This document shows, piece after piece, positions 59,532 to 64,000 of a stretch of DNA of 64,000 nt (its first letter is position 1; each line of letters starts with the position of its first letter). Origin of the DNA: Bacillota bacterium. Its GTDB lineage: Bacteria > Bacillota > Bacilli > Paenibacillales > Paenibacillaceae. Position numbers and translations under genes: made by a program. Below the pieces are notes generated by a model that did no database searches, had not been told where the DNA came from, and saw only the letters and a program-made list of their open reading frames with translations. Location of the stretch: assembly GCA_023391635.1 (NCBI GenBank), contig JAEWAQ010000067.1, positions 1-64,000 on the forward strand, in the 5' to 3' direction.

Positions 59532-60658
59532 TGCCGGACCTCCCGCGCCGCAAATGAGATTCCGCTGCCCGTTTCAAAAAAATGCGCTTTATCCATCCGA
59601 ATGACGATCGGGATATGGTCGCCCGGCTGGACCGGCGTGTGAGGTTCGGTCCGCAAAGTGATCTTATTCGTACCGATCATGGCGTATAAGTATGTATTGG
59701 AGCCCATGGGTTCCCGCATATCGATCACGGAAGAAACCTTCCAATGCGGATATTGTTCCAGCGCCCAAGGCTCGCAGGAAACGTATTCAGGCCGGATCCC
59801 CAGCACAACTTGGCGCAAGGACGAAGCCGCGTGCTTAAAATGCAAAGTATAAGGGTCCGGAATGGGGAGCTTCAGTCGTTTCGTTTCAAAATAGAAGCGC
59901 TGATCCTCCTGCACGATTCCTCCCTCCATAAAATTCATCTGGGGCGTTCCGATAAAACCCGCAACGAACATGTTGTTGGGCTTATCATACAGTTCCTGCG
60001 GGGGGGCCACCTGCTGAATGACGCCGTCCTTCATCACGACGATTCTCGTCCCCATCGTCATCGCTTCCGTCTGGTCATGCGTGACATACACCATCGTCGT
60101 TTGCAGCTCGCTGTGAAGCTTGCTGATCTCCATGCGTGTCTGCGTTCTCAACTTGGCGTCCAGATTCGACAGCGGCTCGTCCATGAGAAACACCTGCGGC
60201 TGGCGAACAAGCGCCCGGCCCAAGGCAACGCGCTGCTTCTGACCGCCGGAAAGCTGATTGGGCTTCTTCGTCAGCTGGGCAGAGATTTCCAGCATTTTCG
60301 CCGCCCGGTTCACCCGCAGCTCGATTTCATGCTTGGCCACTTTATGCAGTTGAAGTCCAAGCGCCATATTCTCATATACAGTTAAATTGGGATACAGCGC
60401 GTAGTTCTGGAATACCATCGCAATGTCACGGTCTTTCGGCGATGTATAATTGATAAATTTATCGTTAATATAAATTTCTCCTTCGGATACATCCTCGAGG
60501 CCTGCAAGCATCCGCAACGTGGTGGATTTTCCGCAGCCGGAAGGCCCGACCAGCACGAGAAACTCGCCGTCCTCGATATGCAGGTTGAAATCGTGGACCG
60601 CCGCCCTGTCCTCGCCTTTGTAATATTTATATACCTGCTTGAACACCACATTGCCCAT
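59528..60658 (-). CDS. MsmX/UgpC-type sugar ABC transporter ATPase
   Basis: 376 residues from ATG 60658, with GGAGG upstream. Walker A GPSGCGKST (38-46), signature LSGGQKQRVALGRALV, Walker B VFLMDEPLSNLD and an H-loop VTHDQTEAMTM are all intact. The C-terminal TOBE/regulatory domain is the MalK type (RPEYVSCEPW, RTEPHTPVQPGD). It energises the importer, and probably other permease pairs in the genome as MsmX does. It is the first gene of the eight-gene operon and its promoter overlaps a cre site. Confidence 0.92.
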   Translation of the reverse strand: MGNVVFKQVYKYYKGEDRAAVHDFNLHIEDGEFLVLVGPSGCGKSTTLRMLAGLEDVSEGEIYINDKFINYTSPKDRDIAMVFQNYALYPNLTVYENMALGLQLHKVAKHEIELRVNRAAKMLEISAQLTKKPNQLSGGQKQRVALGRALVRQPQVFLMDEPLSNLDAKLRTQTRMEISKLHSELQTTMVYVTHDQTEAMTMGTRIVVMKDGVIQQVAPPQELYDKPNNMFVAGFIGTPQMNFMEGGIVQEDQRFYFETKRLKLPIPDPYTLHFKHAASSLRQVVLGIRPEYVSCEPWALEQYPHWKVSSVIDMREPMGSNTYLYAMIGTNKITLRTEPHTPVQPGDHIPIVIRMDKAHFFETGSGISFAAREVRQ

Positions 60659-60714
60659 GATGCGTAACCCCTCCGGCCCTTTAATGATTTGTGAATTCAA
60701 TTTATATATATGAA

Positions 60715-60730
60715 ATTATAAACGTTTACA
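60715..60730 (-). promoter_or_regulatory. cre site overlapping the -10 box of the eight-gene operon
   Basis: On the minus strand TGTAAACGTTTATA (60730-60717) fits 13 of 14 positions of the CcpA consensus. It overlaps the -10 TATAAT (60720-60715); the -35 (TATTCT, 60743-60738) is poor. CcpA binding here would block transcription in glucose. Confidence 0.7.
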
Positions 60731-60794
60731 TTGGAAAAGAATAGCTTTTTATTTCGTTATCGAGGATTTTTTTAGCATATGTGAAAAATATTTG

Positions 60795-60822
60795 TTGACT
60801 TGAAAGGAACGCGTGCTACAAT
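60795..60822 (+). promoter_or_regulatory. sigma-A promoter of the binding-protein/RidA unit
   Basis: -35 TTGACT (60795-60800), 16-base spacer, -10 TACAAT (60817-60822), 92 bases before the TTG start. Confidence 0.65.
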
Positions 60823-60875
60823 TTAAGGAAAGAAGTTCCTGTACATCGTCGAATTTGCGTCCTTTTTAATGGGTG

Positions 60876-60885
60876 GAAGCGCTTC
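60876..60885. promoter_or_regulatory. palindrome between promoter and start of the binding-protein gene
   Basis: GAAGCGCTTC, a perfect 10-base palindrome with a central CG, 28 bases before the start. It may be a weak LacI/CcpA-type roadblock operator; the flanking bases fit the cre consensus poorly. Confidence 0.3.
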
Positions 60886-60913
60886 ATATGAAAGTTGTTC
60901 GGGAGGGGTTTTT

Positions 60914-62299
60914 TTGACAAGTGCTCGATTGAAGTTTCCCGGTGTGATTGCCATTCTGCTTGCTGCAATGGTCGTATTATCAGCCTGTATGGGCGGTTCC
61001 GCTCCAAACGGCAGTCAAAGCCCCAGCTTCAGTCCCGGTTCCGGTCCGGATGCCACCGTCACTTCGGACAATCCGATTCCTCAGGGCTTTGAGGACAAGG
61101 ATCCCGTAGAGCTCAACATTCATGTCTGGTATACCAGCCCGAGCATACAGGCGACGATCGATTTGTTTCAACAAACGTATCCCTGGATTACGGTTAAGCT
61201 TAACAAATCCATCTCCGGTGCGATTATCAATAACATTATCGCGGGCGAGAAGTCGGATATCGTCTTTCTCGATGCCGGATTGTCCCAATGGATCGCAGGC
61301 GGCAACGACCTGCTGGAGGAACTGACGCCCTATATCGAGAAGGATGAACGTATCCGGAACGCGAAGCTGCCGGAAGGATACATGGATATGTTCAAACTCG
61401 GAGACAAACAGTACACGATGCCTTTTACGGATATTCCGATGTGGATCGTCATCAATAAAGACATGTTGAGTGATTACGGTCAGGAGATGCCTCCTCTTGA
61501 CTGGACCTACGACGACATGCTCGCGCTGGCGAAGGTCGTGGCGGACCCGAGCGCCAACATTTGGGGCATGTATGGGACCAGTTGGTTAACCGACATTATG
61601 ACTGTCGCCAATGGCAGCGCGGCCAACTTCCGATTAATGGGCAAAGACCATCTGGAAAGCGTGGCCGATACACCCGAAGTGCTGGCAGATTTGCAATGGC
61701 TGCAAGATCTGACCTTGAAATGGAACGTAGTGCCTACGGAAGAGCAGGCGGATGAGAACGGTATTCCCGGCGACACGAGCGCGGCGTTTATCAAAGGCAA
61801 CATCCTCATGGCCGCTGTAGCGGACTGGGATTTGCAAAGGTTGATTACACGGGCGGAATTCGACTGGGACGTCCTTCCTTTCCCGGTCGGCAGACAAAAG
61901 CAAGTGACGATGCACCAGGTTGGCCCGATGGCGATGACGAAAGCGTCGGTGAATAAAGAAGAAGCATTCCTGTTTATGAGCTTCCTGTTCAGCGAAGAAG
62001 CGCAAAAAGTGATGATCGAGAACGGCTCCGCCGCCTGGGTGCTGAGTCCTGAACTGGATGCCTATTACGATCAAGTAGAAATTTGGGGAGACAAAAACCG
62101 GGAAGTCGTCAAGATGAGCGCCAAGATGGGACACTATACGAGCGACTCCCTCGTGATGAATCTCAGGGACTATCAAGACAGCGTCTTTGCCAGAATCGAT
62201 GTCATCATGAGGAATGGCGGCAACTTCAGCGAGGTCATTCCGTACGTGGAGGAATACAACCGAAAGATTGCGGAAATTCGGAAAGAAATCGGATTTTAG
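60914..62299 (+). CDS. extracellular solute-binding lipoprotein
   Basis: 461 residues from TTG 60914, with GGGAGGGG five bases upstream. A lipoprotein signal (AILLAAMVVLSACMGG) is followed by a Ser/Pro linker. SBP features: LNIHVWYTSPSIQATIDLFQ, IVFLDAGLSQWIAGG, YTMPFTDIPMWIVINKDMLS, MLALAKVVADPSANIWGMYG and FDWDVLPFPVGRQKQ. It is transcribed divergently from the eight-gene ABC operon and may feed one of its permease pairs. A RidA gene follows 34 bases downstream. Confidence 0.88.
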   Translation: MTSARLKFPGVIAILLAAMVVLSACMGGSAPNGSQSPSFSPGSGPDATVTSDNPIPQGFEDKDPVELNIHVWYTSPSIQATIDLFQQTYPWITVKLNKSISGAIINNIIAGEKSDIVFLDAGLSQWIAGGNDLLEELTPYIEKDERIRNAKLPEGYMDMFKLGDKQYTMPFTDIPMWIVINKDMLSDYGQEMPPLDWTYDDMLALAKVVADPSANIWGMYGTSWLTDIMTVANGSAANFRLMGKDHLESVADTPEVLADLQWLQDLTLKWNVVPTEEQADENGIPGDTSAAFIKGNILMAAVADWDLQRLITRAEFDWDVLPFPVGRQKQVTMHQVGPMAMTKASVNKEEAFLFMSFLFSEEAQKVMIENGSAAWVLSPELDAYYDQVEIWGDKNREVVKMSAKMGHYTSDSLVMNLRDYQDSVFARIDVIMRNGGNFSEVIPYVEEYNRKIAEIRKEIGF

Positions 62300-62333
62300 A
62301 TTTTAATATGATCTGCGGAGAGGAATATGAAGA

Positions 62334-62747
62334 TTGAATAACAAACTGAATCGGTACGGAACAGAAACAATCCCTTTTTCCGCAGCGGTACCTTCGGATT
62401 CCCTGCTTTTCGTCTCCGGACAAGGCGGATTCGATCCCGATTATGAGGGCAATGATGATGGCGATATCGAAAGTCAAACCGAGCGAACGATTCTGAATAT
62501 CGCCAACATCCTGTCGCAATCCGGATTGACTCTGGCCGATATATTGAAGGCGAATGTGTATTTGACCGACCGGAAAAATTACGAGGTATTCAATCAAGTG
62601 TACGCCCGGCTCTTTCCTCGGCCCTTCCCGGCTCGGACACTGATCTATTGTGAGCTTAACTTCGGATTGCTGGTAGAAATCGATGTGATTGCCCGCCGGC
62701 GGAGTCCCCAAACGCTGGCGGAGGAATCGAGCGGAACTGCAACATAA
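62334..62747 (+). CDS. RidA-family protein (reactive imine/enamine deaminase)
   Basis: 137 residues. FVSGQGGFDP near residue 30 and NVYLTDRKNYEVFNQVYARLFPRPFPARTLIYC are the family core; the conserved Arg before the TLI strand is present, as in PARTLI. RidA proteins form trimers and hydrolyse reactive imines made by PLP enzymes. The TTG start follows GAGAGG. Cotranscription with a sugar-binding protein is unusual and suggests either read-through from its promoter or a catabolic partner. The last ~15 residues are an unrelated-looking hydrophilic tail. Confidence 0.85.
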   Translation: MNNKLNRYGTETIPFSAAVPSDSLLFVSGQGGFDPDYEGNDDGDIESQTERTILNIANILSQSGLTLADILKANVYLTDRKNYEVFNQVYARLFPRPFPARTLIYCELNFGLLVEIDVIARRRSPQTLAEESSGTAT

Positions 62748-62790
62748 AGGTTCTGAAATTATGGCGTGTGTATGGTGGGGGGCTGACGCT

Positions 62791-63444
62791 TCACTCCGCC
62801 AAACCGTGCCGGTGCGCGTAGATCGCCGCCTGAGTGCGGTCCTCGACGCCCAGTTTGCCGAACAGGTTCGTCAAATGGTACTTCACCGTCTTGATCCCGA
62901 TGAACAGCTCATCCGCCACTTCCTGGTTGGACTTGCCCTGGGCAATCAACTGCAGCACTTCCATTTCCCGTTCCGTCAATTCCTCGTGCGGCAGCGCGGT
63001 CGTCTGCGCCGGGCGGCGGAAGCGATTCATCATCTTGGAGGCGACCTGGGATTCCAGCACCGACTGTCCTCTGGCAGCCGCGCGGATCGCATCGGCGATC
63101 TCCGAAGCGCGCGAAGTTTTCAGCAGATAGCTGAACGCGCCAGCCTCGATAACCGGGTACATCTTCTCATCGTCCAGGAAGCTGGTCAGCACGATGACGC
63201 GACAATCCGGCATCTCTTCCATGATCCGGCGCGTCGTCTCGATGCCGTCCATCCCTTCCATGACCAGGTCCATCAGCACGACGTCGGGCTTGTACTCCCG
63301 CGCGAATCGCAAGCCGTCCATGCCGTTGCCGGCCTCTCCGACCACCTCGATGCCTTCTTCCGTCCCGAGCACTGCCGCAAGACCGATCCGGACCATTTCG
63401 TGATCGTCCACAAGCAGCACCCGTGCTACATTATCCTCTTTCAC
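62791..63444 (-). CDS. LuxR/NarL-family response regulator (LiaR-like)
   Basis: 217 residues from GTG 63444, where GGAGG sits eight bases before. The receiver domain has VLLVDDHEMVRIG, phospho-acceptor Asp in DVVLMDLVMEGMDG and the VIVLTSF switch Thr. The C-terminal helix-turn-helix is LTEREMEVLQLIAQGKSNQEVA ... TVKYHLTNLFGKLGV. It resembles LiaR/VraR, which respond to cell-envelope stress. It overlaps the 3' end of the sensor kinase gene upstream by 14 bases, so the pair is coupled. It is convergent with the RidA gene, 43 bases away. Confidence 0.9.
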   Translation of the reverse strand: MKEDNVARVLLVDDHEMVRIGLAAVLGTEEGIEVVGEAGNGMDGLRFAREYKPDVVLMDLVMEGMDGIETTRRIMEEMPDCRVIVLTSFLDDEKMYPVIEAGAFSYLLKTSRASEIADAIRAAARGQSVLESQVASKMMNRFRRPAQTTALPHEELTEREMEVLQLIAQGKSNQEVADELFIGIKTVKYHLTNLFGKLGVEDRTQAAIYAHRHGLAE

Positions 63445-64000
63445 CGACGATTCCTCCATCCGTCATCAATGGCACCCGTATTTCGATGCGCGTTCCTTTG
63501 CCGGGAGCGCTCAACACCTGGAACGAGCCGCCTAGCTCGTTCACCCGCTCCTCCATATTCAACATGCCGTAGGAAGCCTGCTTCCTGTCTTCCGGGTCGA
63601 AGCCGACCCCGTTGTCCCGGATTCCGAGCCGCACGGCGTCTCCGCGGCGCTGAAGCTCGATGCCCATCTTGGTTGCCCGGGCATGGCGCAGCGTGTTCGA
63701 TAGCGCCTCCTGCACGATCCGGAACAGATGATTCTCCATCCCCTTGTTCAACGGCAGATCTTCATCCATGTCCAGCGAGATGTCGACCGGCACTTTGGCT
63801 TTCATCTCTTGCACCAAATCGGGAATCGCCTGCGCCAGCCGCTTGCCTTCCAGATGGATCGGACGCAGATGCAGCAGCAAAGCCCGCATCTCGGATTGCG
63901 CGGCGGAGGACATCTCCTCGATCAATTCGATCTGTCGCTTGGCCCGCTCGAAATCCTGTTCCAGCGTCCGGCTGACCGCCGTCGCCGTCATCGAGATGGC
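63431..64000 (-). CDS. sensor histidine kinase, LiaS-like, N-terminal part outside window
   Basis: The last ~189 residues of a HisKA_3-type kinase. The end of the phosphoacceptor helix region is seen (AVSRTLEQDFERAKRQIELIEEMS), then the ALLLHLRP motif typical of this class, an N-box LFRIVQEALSNTLRHARATK and G-box DNGVGFDPEDRKQASYGMLN. The sensor and His site lie beyond the window. It should phosphorylate the response regulator that follows and sense envelope stress as in LiaS. The frame runs to the window edge. Confidence 0.88.
   Translation of the reverse strand, partial: AISMTATAVSRTLEQDFERAKRQIELIEEMSSAAQSEMRALLLHLRPIHLEGKRLAQAIPDLVQEMKAKVPVDISLDMDEDLPLNKGMENHLFRIVQEALSNTLRHARATKMGIELQRRGDAVRLGIRDNGVGFDPEDRKQASYGMLNMEERVNELGGSFQVLSAPGKGTRIEIRVPLMTDGGIVGERG

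Noticed and set aside
60869..60913. ATG at 60869 as start of the third binding protein
   Set aside because: The TTG at 60914 has GGGAGGGG at the right distance and begins directly before the signal peptide; the ATG has no ribosome site and would put a palindrome inside the gene.

Overview
The window looks like a chromosomal segment of a Paenibacillaceae bacterium (Paenibacillus or Cohnella type, Bacillota). The reasons are strong G-rich ribosome binding sites with frequent TTG/GTG starts, many Lpl/MsmX-type sugar ABC importers with lipoprotein binding proteins, a membrane-anchored AraC-type regulator of the YesS kind, a yhbD-yhbE-yhbF bactofilin cluster and a LiaSR-type two-component pair. 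I see no rRNA, tRNA, CRISPR array, insertion sequence or prophage. Most of the window is devoted to taking up and breaking down carbohydrates.

Layout. 1-1.6 kb: the end of a PfkB-family sugar-phosphate kinase and a DeoR repressor. 1.6-17.6 kb: a minus-strand catabolic cluster: Gfo/Idh/MocA oxidoreductase, class III aminotransferase, lipoprotein binding protein, two permeases, a GH-like TIM-barrel protein, a YesS-like regulator, SDR, acetamidase/formamidase-like protein, HpcH/HpaI aldolase, aldose-epimerase-like protein, a second Gfo oxidoreductase and an alpha/beta hydrolase. A 61-codon remnant of a NagA-like deacetylase lies in frame just after the last stop. 17.8-21.5 kb: an MFS exporter and yhbD-yhbE-yhbF. 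21.6-27.7 kb: an MMPL exporter, divergent from a BlaI-type repressor with two TACA-NN-TGTA operators, an M56/BlaR1-like protease without a beta-lactam sensor domain, and an orphan binding protein. 27.7-33.7 kb: a cyclase/formamidase-like gene and zwf (minus), a small basic protein, and a DeoR - AraL-like phosphatase - AraM (glycerol-1-phosphate dehydrogenase) set.

33.7-46 kb: two IclR-linked catabolic groups. The smaller is IclR-SDR-FAH hydrolase. The larger has six genes: a double beta-propeller protein, an FAD-dependent oxidoreductase, SDR, creatininase-like amidohydrolase, a protein I cannot place, and a Gfo oxidoreductase. Its own IclR gene lies upstream. 46-60.7 kb: an AraC regulator divergent from a binding protein, then a tightly packed eight-gene minus operon (60,658 to 48,578). 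It holds one MsmX-type ATPase, a 995-residue membrane-anchored binding protein with carbohydrate-binding-like domains, two separate permease pairs, an NHL-TPR-Yip1 membrane protein and a DUF5696 protein, and is probably CcpA-controlled. 60.8-64 kb: another binding protein with a RidA gene, then LiaR-like and partial LiaS-like genes.

The best candidates for undescribed biology are the eight-gene operon, the BlaI/M56 unit that has lost its antibiotic sensor but kept its operators, and the 37-45 kb cluster. Functions of the pathways are inferred from family membership; no substrate can be read from the sequence alone.
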